From Hyphomicrobiales bacterium (GTDB lineage Bacteria > Pseudomonadota > Alphaproteobacteria > Rhizobiales > Rhizobiaceae): a DNA stretch of 64,000 bases. The first letter of the stretch is position 1; each line of letters begins with the position of its first letter. The translations under genes were made by a program, and so were the position numbers. The stretch lies in the NCBI GenBank assembly GCA_900469345.1, contig UBWZ01000008.1, positions 62,001-126,000 of the forward strand, given 5' to 3'. A model generated the notes under the pieces. It did no database searches and was not told the DNA's origin. It saw only the letters and a program-made list of their open reading frames with translations. Shown in pieces: positions 16,569 to 25,293 of this stretch.

Positions 16569-18079
16569 CGAGTGTCGCATCCGCTGCACAGAAGCCTGCA
16601 GCCGACCCGGCCAGCTCCGGCATCGCCGGCAAGAACGCATCCCAGACCGGCGACAACGGCTTTGCCAAGGCGCTGAATGCCGCGGACGACGACGGCAGCC
16701 CAAATGCCAAGGTCGATCCTCGCAGCCAGCAGGACGCCGAGCAGACCGGCGACGGCGCGTCGACCGCACTGAAAAGCCTTGCATCGCTGAGCGCCCAGCT
16801 GCAATCGACAGCTCGCCCCGGCAGCGCTGGCCAGCAGGCCTCGCCGTCAGCCTTGCAGGCGTCGGTACAACAGGCACTTGCCGACGCGGCCGGCCAGCCA
16901 GTTGCCCCGCAGGCGGGGGATCCCGCGCTGCCCCAGCCGACCGAGATCAAGGCCCCCGTCGTAGCTGCCGACGCCGCTCTCGCCGCTTCCCTTCCTGGCG
17001 ACGTCGCGGCCGCCGATACCGACCTCACAAAATTCGCCGCGGCCGTTGCGGGGCTCAAGCGTCCCGCTTCACCGCAAGGCACCACCGAAAAGAAAGAGAT
17101 CGGCGATGCCGCCTCTGGCGCAGACGATGCGGCCGGCGACGCGCAGGTCGATCCGACCGCCGGCGATCAGTCGCCCGCACTTTCCTCGGCCGAGGCGCTT
17201 CTCCAGCTGATGGGCACGGGTACGGCTGCGGCCCTGCCCACACCGGCCACGGCAGCCGCATCGGCCGCCACCGGCGGCGCGGTCGCTGCCGCGGCGACCG
17301 GCCCCGCTGCCGTCGACGACAGCGACGACGCGCTCGATTTCCTGTCGCCGGACGCCGCTGCGACGGACGATACCAAGACGTTCCGGTTCCAAAAGACGGG
17401 GGATGCCGCCGTCGCGATCAGTCTTTCGCTCACCAAGGGGGAGAGCGGTGAGGCTGAGTTGCAGGAAAGCGACGGCGATGCCGCGAAGCCCGAAATGGTG
17501 ACGGTGATCGACTCGCGCCGCTATCTCGGCTTCGGGATGGGCAGCAACGCAAGCAATCTCATGTCGGCGGCCACGGGTGACCATGAGTGGGCTTCCGCCA
17601 TGCATCCCGCCTCCAGCCTTTCCAATGCGGCGACCGCCTCCAGCACCGGCAATGTCGTCAACACGCTGAAGCTCCAGCTTACGCCCGACCATCTCGGCAC
17701 GGTGACGGCCAACATGCGCCTGCAGGGTGACGAGCTGTCGATCCACCTGACGGTCCACAATGCAGCGGCCTACCGGGAGCTCAGCGACGACAGCAAGCCC
17801 ATGCTCGAGGCCCTGCGGGCGCAGGGCTTCAACGTCGACCAGGTGACCGTCAGCCTTTCCTCGGCGGCGGATCCGAATTCCAATTCCTCCGGCAGTCAAC
17901 CGCAGGCAAACAGCAATCCGCAGGCGCAGCAGCAACAGCTCCACAAAGATGGCGAAGCAGCGCGCCAGCAGGGCCAGTCGTCTGGCAAGAACGGCGGCAA
18001 TGACACGGAGAACCGCAATGAAACTGCCGTTGAAACTCCTGTGCGCGGTGGCGGCAACGCTGGCGGCATGTACCTTTGA
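16565..18079 (+). CDS. fliK: Hook-length control protein FliK (formerly MotD)
   Basis: Molecular ruler that sets hook length and triggers the export-specificity switch through FlhB. The 504-residue product has a long Ala/Asp/Gln-rich disordered N-terminus and, from about residue 345, a FliK C-terminal domain (LKLQLTPDHLGTVTANMRLQ, then LRAQGFNVDQVTVSLSSA). The tail is Gln/Asn rich. In rhizobia this gene was first named motD. Its last 62 nt overlap the transglycosylase gene in another frame. Confidence 0.9.
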   Translation: MTSVASAAQKPAADPASSGIAGKNASQTGDNGFAKALNAADDDGSPNAKVDPRSQQDAEQTGDGASTALKSLASLSAQLQSTARPGSAGQQASPSALQASVQQALADAAGQPVAPQAGDPALPQPTEIKAPVVAADAALAASLPGDVAAADTDLTKFAAAVAGLKRPASPQGTTEKKEIGDAASGADDAAGDAQVDPTAGDQSPALSSAEALLQLMGTGTAAALPTPATAAASAATGGAVAAAATGPAAVDDSDDALDFLSPDAAATDDTKTFRFQKTGDAAVAISLSLTKGESGEAELQESDGDAAKPEMVTVIDSRRYLGFGMGSNASNLMSAATGDHEWASAMHPASSLSNAATASSTGNVVNTLKLQLTPDHLGTVTANMRLQGDELSIHLTVHNAAAYRELSDDSKPMLEALRAQGFNVDQVTVSLSSAADPNSNSSGSQPQANSNPQAQQQQLHKDGEAARQQGQSSGKNGGNDTENRNETAVETPVRGGGNAGGMYL

Positions 18080-18596
18080 GGCAAAGGCGCAGCAGGCAGG
18101 CGGATGCGAGCGGCAGATCCAGGCGGCAGCGCGCAAGTACGGCATTCCTGAGGGCATCCTCTATTCGGTCGGCCTGACGGAAACAGGCCGCAAGGGGTCT
18201 CTCAGCGCCAACGCGATGAACATCGAGGGCAAGGCCTACTTCCCCGCCTCGATGCAGGAGGCGCTGGCCCTGTTTGCACAGGCGAAAAACACCGGCGCGA
18301 AGCTGATCGACATCGGTTGCATGCAGATCAATCACTACTATCACGGAGAGCAGTTCACCTCCGTGCAGGCGATGTTCGACCCCGCCCAGAACGTGGAATA
18401 CGCGGCGCTGTTCTTGAAGCGGCTGCACGACCAGCATGAGACCTGGACGATGGCGGTAGCCAGGTACCATGCAGGTCCGAACAACAACCCGGCCCAGCAG
18501 CAGTATGTCTGCCGCGTCATCGCCAATCTCGTCGCCACCGGCTTTGGAAAATGGACGCCCAATGCGTCCTCGTTCTGTGCGGGATCGGCAACCTGA
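18018..18596 (+). CDS. Lytic transglycosylase (flagellum-associated, SLT family)
   Basis: Probably opens peptidoglycan for the growing rod. It has 192 residues: a signal peptide (a possible LAAC lipobox at residues 15-18, or an AKA cleavage near 24), then an SLT domain with catalytic Glu55 in LTETGR, IDIGCMQINHYYH, and AVARYHAGPNN. The ATG at 18018 is chosen for its GGAG 7 nt upstream, which places the start inside fliK. FlgJ of this cluster lacks a muramidase domain, so this protein may supply that activity. Confidence 0.85.
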   Translation: MKLPLKLLCAVAATLAACTFEAKAQQAGGCERQIQAAARKYGIPEGILYSVGLTETGRKGSLSANAMNIEGKAYFPASMQEALALFAQAKNTGAKLIDIGCMQINHYYHGEQFTSVQAMFDPAQNVEYAALFLKRLHDQHETWTMAVARYHAGPNNNPAQQQYVCRVIANLVATGFGKWTPNASSFCAGSAT

Positions 18597-18762
18597 GGTA
18601 GATCACCCCGATCAACAATGCCTGTCAGCAGGCCGTCTTCACGGATTCCCCTCCGAAGGTGAATGCAAGGAAGGTGTTTCACAAAAAGTTAATTTTCCAC
18701 AACACTCTATGGTGGGTTTTGCGGATAGCCACAAGATGTAGAGCCAAATCGAGACATCATGG

Positions 18763-18777
18763 TTAATCAACTATTAG
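18763..18777. promoter_or_regulatory. Near-consensus CtrA box upstream of rem
   Basis: TTAA at 18763-18766 and TTAG at 18774-18777 are separated by 7 nt, about 90 bp before the rem start. One mismatch from the CtrA consensus. The surrounding 272-bp gap (18597-18868) holds no other gene; it is AT-richer than the neighbouring coding DNA. Confidence 0.35.
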
Positions 18778-18868
18778 CAAAGCCCTATCACTTCCTCTAG
18801 TTGCTCCGATTCCACCCGATTCGTACTACTCAATCACCAAAATGCGACAGTGATTCGGAGGCGGACGA

Positions 18869-19540
18869 ATGATCGTAGTGGTTGATGACAGAGCAATTGT
18901 AAAAGATGGGTACACGTCCCTGTTTGGGCGCGAAGGTGTACCCTCCACGGGCTTCGACCCGGAAGAATTCCGCGGCTGGGTAAACTCCGCAGCGGAGGCA
19001 GATATCGCGGCAATCGAGGCATTTCTGATCGGCCAGGGCGAGCTGATCCATGACCTGCCGCGAGCCATTCGTGGGCGCAGCCAGGCTCCGGTGATCGCAG
19101 TCAGCGATCAGCCGTCGCTCGAGGCAACGCTCGCACTCTTCGACTGCGGCGTCGACGACGTGGTGCGCAAGCCGGTACATCCCCGCGAGATCCTCGCCCG
19201 GGCTGCAGCCATCCGGCGCCGCCTGCGGGCGATCGCAGGCCATACCGATGTCGGCCCGATCCGGGTGTTTTCGGACGGGCGTGATCCGGAAGTCGAAGGC
19301 GAAGTCTTCGCACTGCCGCGGCGCGAGCGCCGCATCCTGGAATACCTGATCGCCAACCGCGGTCGTCGCGTGTCGAAGTCGCAGATCTTCAACGCCATCT
19401 ACGGCGTCTTTGACGAGGACGTCGAAGAGAACGTCGTCGAGAGCCACATCAGTAAGCTTCGCAAGAAACTGCGCAAGCGGATGGGTTTCGACCCGATCGA
19501 TTCCAAGCGCTTCCTGGGCTACTGCATCGACTGGGAATAG
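18869..19540 (+). CDS. rem: Motility transcription regulator Rem (OmpR-type)
   Basis: Rem activates class II/III motility genes during exponential growth in rhizobia. The 223-residue product has a receiver-like domain (1-118) and a winged-helix OmpR/PhoB output domain ([39 protein letters not shown]). The acidic pocket (Asp6, Asp7), Ser79 and Lys101 are present, but Glu50 stands where the phospho-accepting Asp is expected, so phosphorylation-independent activity is likely. GGAGG-like purines precede the ATG. It is followed by a strong terminator. Confidence 0.92.
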   Translation: MIVVVDDRAIVKDGYTSLFGREGVPSTGFDPEEFRGWVNSAAEADIAAIEAFLIGQGELIHDLPRAIRGRSQAPVIAVSDQPSLEATLALFDCGVDDVVRKPVHPREILARAAAIRRRLRAIAGHTDVGPIRVFSDGRDPEVEGEVFALPRRERRILEYLIANRGRRVSKSQIFNAIYGVFDEDVEENVVESHISKLRKKLRKRMGFDPIDSKRFLGYCIDWE

Positions 19541-19560
19541 GCTCTCAAAATCTTCTCTCA

Positions 19561-19592
19561 ACGGCACCTTTTCGAAGGTGCCGTTTTTGTTT
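19561..19592 (+). terminator. rem terminator
   Basis: A perfect 10-bp stem (19561-19570 with 19575-19584) with a TTCG tetraloop is followed by TTTTTGTTT. It begins 21 nt after the rem stop, so flgE must have its own promoter in 19593-19730. Confidence 0.9.
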
Positions 19593-19730
19593 GTGGCTAC
19601 CTCTTGAATTTTACAAAAAATCGAATTGCGCCAGAGGGTTGCACCTCATTTTGGCGGGGCGGGGCGGGCAGACAGCTTCACGCAAGGCCCGCTTACTAGA
19701 AATCAAAGGCCTAATTGAACGAGGATTCCA

Positions 19731-20996
19731 ATGAGCCTTTTCGGAACCATGAAAACCGCCGTATCGGGCATGTCGGCACAGGCAAACCGCTTGGGCACCG
19801 TCGGCGATAATATTGCTAACTCTTCCACTACTGCCTACAAGAAAGCCACGACCTCGTTCTCCTCGCTGGTTCTGCCGTCGACGGCCGGAGCCTACAATTC
19901 GGGTGGCGTAGAAACCTCGACGTCCTATTCCGTGTCCGAGCAGGGCGCGCTGGAATATACGACCTCGAAGACCGACCTGGCGATCCAGGGCAACGGTTTC
20001 TTCGTCGTCCAGGATACGGCCGGCAACACCTTCCTGACCCGTTCGGGCAATTTCACCAAGGATGAAAACGGCTACCTCGTGAATGCGTCGGGCTATACGC
20101 TGCTCGGTTATTCCTACGATTCCGGCACGCCGACGACCGTCGTTAACAGCTATGACGGCCTCATCCCGATCAATGTCGGCGGCAATGACCTCAGCGCTGT
20201 CGCATCGACCACCGGTTCGCTCGCAGGCAACCTGAACAGCGCCGCCGATGTGGTGACGGCAGATTTCCCGAGCGACAACACGTCCAGCGTCGATGTCGAT
20301 ATGGACAGCACGCTGAAGACCTCGCTCACCAGCTACGACAGCCTCGGCAATCCGGTTGTCTACGACTTCTACTTCACCAAGACCGCAGCCGGCGAATGGG
20401 ACGTCAGCGTCTACAACGCCGCCGACGCTGCGACCTCCGGCTCCGGCAGCTTCCCTTACGCCTCTGGCGAGGTGACGCACGGCACCATGGCGTTCGACGC
20501 CAACGGCAAGCTGACGACCCTCGACGGAGCGGCGGACCTGAAGCTCGACGTCAACGGCATCAAGATCGATCTGTCCAAGATGACGCAGCTTTCCGCCAAG
20601 TCGAACATCTCGAGCGGCAGCGTCAACGGCAGCGCACCGAGCTCCATCCAGAGCGTCAACATCACCTCGGACGGCACCATCAACGCGGTCTATGCCGACG
20701 GATCGACCAAGCCGCTTTACCAGATCGCCATGGCGACGGTCGAAAGCCCGGACAACCTCGAAGTCCAGAGCGGCAACGTCTACAGCACCACCAGCGATTC
20801 CGGCGTCGTGACGCTCGGCTTTGCCGGTTCCAGCGGCTTCGGCAAGATCGTGTCCGGCGCGCTTGAAACCTCGAACGTCGACCTGGCGAACGAACTGACC
20901 GAGATGATCGAGTCCCAGCGCAGCTACAGCGCGAATTCGAAGGTCTTCCAGACCGGTTCCGATCTGATGGACGTATTGATTAACCTCGTCCGGTAG
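19731..20996 (+). CDS. flgE: Flagellar hook protein FlgE
   Basis: Subunit of the hook. The 421-residue product has the N-terminal axial motif (LGTVGDNIANSSTTAYKKAT), the LAIQGNGFFVVQDTAGNTFL block, the FlgE central domain (YDSLGNPVVYDFYFTKT) and the C-terminal motif (DLANELTEMIESQRSYSANS). GAGG lies 6 nt before the ATG. It starts the flgE-flgK-flgL-flaF-flbT-flgD-fliQ run, downstream of the rem terminator. Confidence 0.97.
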   Translation: MSLFGTMKTAVSGMSAQANRLGTVGDNIANSSTTAYKKATTSFSSLVLPSTAGAYNSGGVETSTSYSVSEQGALEYTTSKTDLAIQGNGFFVVQDTAGNTFLTRSGNFTKDENGYLVNASGYTLLGYSYDSGTPTTVVNSYDGLIPINVGGNDLSAVASTTGSLAGNLNSAADVVTADFPSDNTSSVDVDMDSTLKTSLTSYDSLGNPVVYDFYFTKTAAGEWDVSVYNAADAATSGSGSFPYASGEVTHGTMAFDANGKLTTLDGAADLKLDVNGIKIDLSKMTQLSAKSNISSGSVNGSAPSSIQSVNITSDGTINAVYADGSTKPLYQIAMATVESPDNLEVQSGNVYSTTSDSGVVTLGFAGSSGFGKIVSGALETSNVDLANELTEMIESQRSYSANSKVFQTGSDLMDVLINLVR

Positions 20997-21010
20997 TTGG
21001 GAGTTAAACG

Positions 21011-22453
21011 ATGTCACTTGCATCGGCACTGAGCACGACAAAAAACACCCTCAGCAATTCCGCCACGCAAACGGCGGTCTTGTCGACGAACGTCCAGAAC
21101 GTCAGCAACAGCGACTACAATCGCCGTACCGCGACGATCACGACCAATGCGTACTCAGGCGCCACCACTGTCGCAATCGACAGGACGCAGGATTCGGCGC
21201 TGCTGAAGCAGACGCTGATGTCGACATCCGACGATGCCGGACAGCAGGCGCTGCTGTCCGGATTGAACTCGCTCTTTGCCACCATGGGCGGCGACGACTA
21301 CGCGCTTGCGCCGTCCACCGCACTTTCCGATCTGCGCGACGCCTTGCAGGCCTACGCCGCGACCCCCGGCGACCTGACGCTCGCATCGGCGGCCGTCAGT
21401 TCCGCGACCGACGTTGCGACCTCGCTCAATACGGCGACGACCCAGGTCCAGAACCTTCGCGCCGACGCCGACCAGCAGATCGCCACCTCCGTGGATACGC
21501 TCAACAAGCTTCTGAGCCAGTTCAAGGATGCCAACGACGCGGTCATGGCAGCGACCGCCGCCGGCACCGATGCCAACGACGCGCTCGATACACGCGAAAG
21601 CCTGTTGAAGCAGATCTCCGGCATCGTCGGGGTCAGCACGACGACCAGCAGCGGCAACAGCGTGTCGATCTATACGAGCGACGGCATCACCCTGTTCGAG
21701 ACCTCGCCACGCAAGATTTCCTACGATCCGCTGACCAGCTATTCCGCCGCAACCGTAGGCAGCCCCGTCTACATCGACGGCGTCGAGCTCAGCGCCGGCA
21801 AGAACAGCGACAGCACGGCGCAGGGTTCCCTCCAGGGCCTGCTGCAGCTGCGCGACGAGATCTACCCCACCTATCAGGATCAGCTGGACGAGATCGCCCG
21901 CGGCCTCGTGTCGATGTTCTCCGAAACCGACGCCTCGTCGAACTCGGTTCCGGGCCTCTTCACCACCAAGGACGGCTCTGTTCCCGACTATGACACGCCG
22001 GAGATCGTCACCGGCCTGGCAGGTCTCATCCAGGTCAACTCCGCGGCGGTCGCCGATCCCTACAAGCTGCGCGACGGTTCCATTTCGGGACAGAGCGTAA
22101 ACGACGAAAACGCCAGTGGCTTTTCAACACTGCTTAACGACTATGTGGCAAGCTTCGAGGCGGCGAGGGACTTCGATCCTGCCGCGAAGATCGGCGAAAG
22201 CGCCTCGATCCTCGACTTTTCGACGGACTCCGTCGGCTGGGCCGAAGAATACCGCAGTGGTGCCACCAACGCCTCCGAAACGACGGCCGCCATGCTGTCG
22301 CGTTCGACCGAGGCTTATTCCAATGCGACCGGCGTCAACCTCGACGAAGAACTGATCCTGCTCCTCGATGTGGAGCAGTCATACAAGGCAGCATCGAAGC
22401 TGCTGTCGACCATCGATGAAATGCTTGGTGCCTTGATGGAGGCTGCGAACTAG
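21011..22453 (+). CDS. flgK: Hook-filament junction protein FlgK (HAP1)
   Basis: First junction protein between hook and filament. The 480-residue product starts with LASALSTTKNTLSNSATQTA and ends with LDEELILLLDVEQSYKAASK and LLSTIDEMLGALMEAAN, the FlgK C-terminal helix. GGGAG precedes the ATG. It is 2 nt from flgL. The likely chaperone is the FlgN-like product at 29166. Confidence 0.95.
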   Translation: MSLASALSTTKNTLSNSATQTAVLSTNVQNVSNSDYNRRTATITTNAYSGATTVAIDRTQDSALLKQTLMSTSDDAGQQALLSGLNSLFATMGGDDYALAPSTALSDLRDALQAYAATPGDLTLASAAVSSATDVATSLNTATTQVQNLRADADQQIATSVDTLNKLLSQFKDANDAVMAATAAGTDANDALDTRESLLKQISGIVGVSTTTSSGNSVSIYTSDGITLFETSPRKISYDPLTSYSAATVGSPVYIDGVELSAGKNSDSTAQGSLQGLLQLRDEIYPTYQDQLDEIARGLVSMFSETDASSNSVPGLFTTKDGSVPDYDTPEIVTGLAGLIQVNSAAVADPYKLRDGSISGQSVNDENASGFSTLLNDYVASFEAARDFDPAAKIGESASILDFSTDSVGWAEEYRSGATNASETTAAMLSRSTEAYSNATGVNLDEELILLLDVEQSYKAASKLLSTIDEMLGALMEAAN

Positions 22454-22455
22454 TC

Positions 22456-23484
22456 ATGAAGACGACATCTATTTCTTCGCTTTCCGTCAGTCAGGCGATG
22501 CAGCTGACGGTCCAGAGCTCGCAGACCGAGATATCCAAGCTCCAGCGCGAGTCCGTGAGCGGCACCTTCGACGATGTCGGCCTCGAGCTCGGCACGCGCA
22601 CCTCGACCAGCCTCGACTACGGCCGCGAGAGCAACCGTCTGCAGGCGATCGTCGATTCCAATTCCTTCGCCGACCAGCGCATGCAGTCGTCCCAGCTCGC
22701 CATGCAGCAGATGTCGGATAGCGGCCAGACGCTGCTGAACTCGCTGGTGGCGCTGTCCGGCAGCAGCGATACCACGAGCTTGCAGGTCTCGGCGGACACG
22801 GCGACGTCGGTAATGGAGAACTTCGTCAGCTACGCCAACGTCTCGACCAACGGCGAATATCTGTTTTCGGGGATCAACAGCGATGTCGCGCCTCTGGACG
22901 ACGGCTTCATCGACGACCTGAAGAATGACTTCAACACCAGCCTGTCCAACTTCATGTCGAGCAACGGCATCGCATCAAAGTCCGACATCAGTGCGACCCA
23001 GATGCAGACCTTTCTCAACGACTACAATGCGTCGTTCGACTGGTCGTCCTGGACCAACGCGTCCGACAACAAGATGGCGAGCCGCATCAGCACGTCGGAA
23101 AGCGTCACCACATCGAGCAGTCTCAACGGCGACGGCTTCAGAAGCCTGGCATTATCGAGCCTGATCACGTCGCAGCTGGCCACGGCCGGTCTGTCGCCGG
23201 ACACCATGAGCGTTGTCAACACCCAGGTAACGACGCTTGCCGGCAAGGCCGTCTCCGGCATCGACGCGGAACGCTCCTCCATGGGCCTCTCGCAGGAACG
23301 CCTGGAGAAAGCTGACACTGCTATGAAGTCGCAGATGGACATTATCAACACACAGCTGACGGGTCTCGTCGGCGTGGACACCTACGAGGCTTCGGTTCGT
23401 CTCAACACCCTGCTCACCCAGGTCGAGACGTCCTACAAGATCACCTCGAAGATACAGGATATGAGCCTCGTCAACTACATCTGA
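22456..23484 (+). CDS. flgL: Hook-filament junction protein FlgL (HAP3)
   Basis: Second junction protein, related to flagellin. The 342-residue product has a flagellin-like N-terminal helix (SSQTEISKLQRESVSGTFDD) and a C-terminal helix (VDTYEASVRLNTLLTQVETS, then YKITSKIQDMSLVNYI). It lies in the expected place directly after flgK. Confidence 0.93.
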   Translation: MKTTSISSLSVSQAMQLTVQSSQTEISKLQRESVSGTFDDVGLELGTRTSTSLDYGRESNRLQAIVDSNSFADQRMQSSQLAMQQMSDSGQTLLNSLVALSGSSDTTSLQVSADTATSVMENFVSYANVSTNGEYLFSGINSDVAPLDDGFIDDLKNDFNTSLSNFMSSNGIASKSDISATQMQTFLNDYNASFDWSSWTNASDNKMASRISTSESVTTSSSLNGDGFRSLALSSLITSQLATAGLSPDTMSVVNTQVTTLAGKAVSGIDAERSSMGLSQERLEKADTAMKSQMDIINTQLTGLVGVDTYEASVRLNTLLTQVETSYKITSKIQDMSLVNYI

Positions 23485-23531
23485 GGATGGGTTGTCGGTG
23501 GTAATTCGTTTGCAACATGAGGGAAGCAAGC

Positions 23532-23879
23532 ATGTTCCAGTTTGCGTATGCCGAGGTAATTAAGGATGACCTCGCTAGCGCTCGGGAGAGAGAACGCCAG
23601 GTATTGGATCGTTCGATCGAACTTCTGTCCGCTGTACCGGACAAATCCCGCTACGGGCGGGAAGCCGTGGAAGCCATCCATTACACGCGCCGGGTCTGGA
23701 CGCGTTTTATTGAAGATCTGAACCAGCCCGACAACGAGCTCGGCATCGAGCTGCGGGCGAAGCTTATCTCTATCGCTCTCTGGATTCTGAAGGAATGCGA
23801 ACGCATTCGAAAGCGACAGTCCGACAACTACCAGGGGATCATTGAAGTGACTACCATCATCAGGGATGGCCTAAGATGA
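23532..23879 (+). CDS. flaF: Flagellar biosynthesis regulator FlaF
   Basis: FlaF acts with FlbT to control flagellin synthesis and assembly in alphaproteobacteria. The 115-residue product begins [20 protein letters not shown] and contains [20 protein letters not shown], the family core. The ATG at 23532 is chosen over 23517 because GAGGGAAG lies just upstream and it gives the usual FlaF length. It overlaps flbT by ATGA. Confidence 0.93.
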   Translation: MFQFAYAEVIKDDLASARERERQVLDRSIELLSAVPDKSRYGREAVEAIHYTRRVWTRFIEDLNQPDNELGIELRAKLISIALWILKECERIRKRQSDNYQGIIEVTTIIRDGLR

Positions 23880-24325
23880 AAAGCACACTGCGCATATCAC
23901 TCAAGTCGGGCGAGAAGATCTTCATCAACGGCGCCGTCCTGCGCGTCGACCGGAAGGTGTCGCTCGAATTCCTGAACAACGTCACCTTCCTCCTGGAAAA
24001 CCACGTCCTTCAGCCGGAAGACACGACAACGCCGCTGCGCCAGCTGTACTTCATCGCACAGATGATGCTCATCAATCCCGACGGCAAGGAGCAGGCCATG
24101 GCCATGTTCCGTCGCTCCATCATGATGCTGCTGTCCTGCTTCCGGAATCCGGAAATCATCAAGGAACTGAAGCAGATCGACGCGCTGGTCGCCTCCGATC
24201 GTGCGTTCGACGCATTGAAGGCGATCCGCGCCCTGTATCCGGTCGAGGAACGCATCCTGAGCAACGAGGAAGTCGGCCCGGCCGCAATCGCCGGCCTTCG
24301 CAGGGAGATGGCATCATGGCAATAG
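23876..24325 (+). CDS. flbT: Flagellin translation regulator FlbT
   Basis: In Caulobacter, FlbT associates with the 5' leader of flagellin mRNA and limits its translation until the hook is finished. The 149-residue product opens [20 protein letters not shown] and has the conserved core [20 protein letters not shown]. It is coupled to flaF (4-nt overlap) and overlaps flgD by 10 nt. The conserved hairpins upstream of the four flagellin genes here are candidate targets. Confidence 0.94.
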   Translation: MKSTLRISLKSGEKIFINGAVLRVDRKVSLEFLNNVTFLLENHVLQPEDTTTPLRQLYFIAQMMLINPDGKEQAMAMFRRSIMMLLSCFRNPEIIKELKQIDALVASDRAFDALKAIRALYPVEERILSNEEVGPAAIAGLRREMASWQ

Positions 24326-24750
24326 ACACCTCAAATACCGTCAACACCTCGACGGCCACGACCAGCAAGTCGGCAAGTTCGTCGGCTGCCTCGGCTGCGT
24401 CCCTCAACTACGATTCCTTCCTGCAGCTGCTGATCGCGCAGATGCAGAACCAGGACCCGACCGATCCGATGGACGCCAGCGAGCAGATCTCGCAGCTGGC
24501 AACCTTCTCCCAGGTCGAGCAGACCATCAAGACGAACACCAATCTCGAGAGCCTGATTTCGCAATCCTCGCTGTCGAACGCGTCCAACTACATCGGCAAG
24601 ACGATCACCAGCGCCGACGGCAAGACCAGTGGTGTTGTTGCCTCGATCGAGGTGACGTCGGACGGCCTGACCGCGACCACGACCAAGGGTGGCGAGATCT
24701 CGATCGGTGAAGGCATCACCATCTCGAACACGTCTTCCTCGTCCTCTTGA
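24316..24750 (+). CDS. flgD: Hook-capping protein FlgD
   Basis: Scaffold required to assemble the hook. The 144-residue product carries the conserved N-terminal FlgD core ([40 protein letters not shown]). It is shorter than enteric FlgD (~230), as usual in rhizobia, lacking much of the C-terminal Tudor/Fn3 part. It overlaps flbT by 10 nt. Confidence 0.94.
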   Translation: MAIDTSNTVNTSTATTSKSASSSAASAASLNYDSFLQLLIAQMQNQDPTDPMDASEQISQLATFSQVEQTIKTNTNLESLISQSSLSNASNYIGKTITSADGKTSGVVASIEVTSDGLTATTTKGGEISIGEGITISNTSSSSS

Positions 24751-24870
24751 TCAAGCTGAGCATCGGGGCGGGGGACCACAGGTCTGCTGCCCCGCGCGAA
24801 TTGTATTGGCCGCTGGCAACTGTCATGATGGCTAAGCGATTCGCGTGACGATGCCAGGACATGAACTCCC

Positions 24871-25137
24871 ATGAATGAAGCCGACGCTCTTGACGTCATG
24901 CACTCGGCAATCTGGACGGTTCTTGTCGCTTCGAGCCCGGCGGTGCTGACGGCGATGATCGTCGGCCTCGTCATCGCGCTGATCCAGGCCCTGACCCAGA
25001 TCCAGGAAAACACCCTGACATTTGTGCCGAAGATCGTCGCCGTGATGTTGGCGCTCGGCGTCGCCGCGCCGTTCATCGGCGGCCAGATCTCGCTGTTTAC
25101 CGACATGCTCTTCTCCCGCGTCCAGACGGGTTTCTAG
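24871..25137 (+). CDS. fliQ: Flagellar export gate protein FliQ
   Basis: Small export-gate subunit with two membrane helices. The 88-residue product matches FliQ in length and sequence (TSSPAVLTAMIVGLVIAL-like: SSPAVLTAMIVGLVIALIQ, then TQIQENTLTFVPKIVAVMLA). It lies 120 bp after flgD; that gap holds a GC-rich imperfect inverted repeat without a T-run. Confidence 0.95.
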   Translation: MNEADALDVMHSAIWTVLVASSPAVLTAMIVGLVIALIQALTQIQENTLTFVPKIVAVMLALGVAAPFIGGQISLFTDMLFSRVQTGF

Positions 25138-25293
25138 CCCGGGCGGCGCTTGCTGCGCTTGGCCACCCTCACACAAGCTTCGCTGTCTAGAAACGACCTG
25201 TCGTAGCAGGTCCGGCTGGATGGTCGTGTCCTGACGCGCGCGACCCACGGGGCGCAAAACGCGCCCTCTTGTCTCATGAAGAGATTGAGCGAC

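Noticed and set aside
13698-16877. Minus-strand open frame of 1059 codons opposite the FliH-like gene, motB and motC
   Set aside because: It is antisense to well-supported genes with known motifs, has no ribosome-binding site, and its translation is Arg/Gly-rich low-complexity sequence typical of GC-rich shadow frames.
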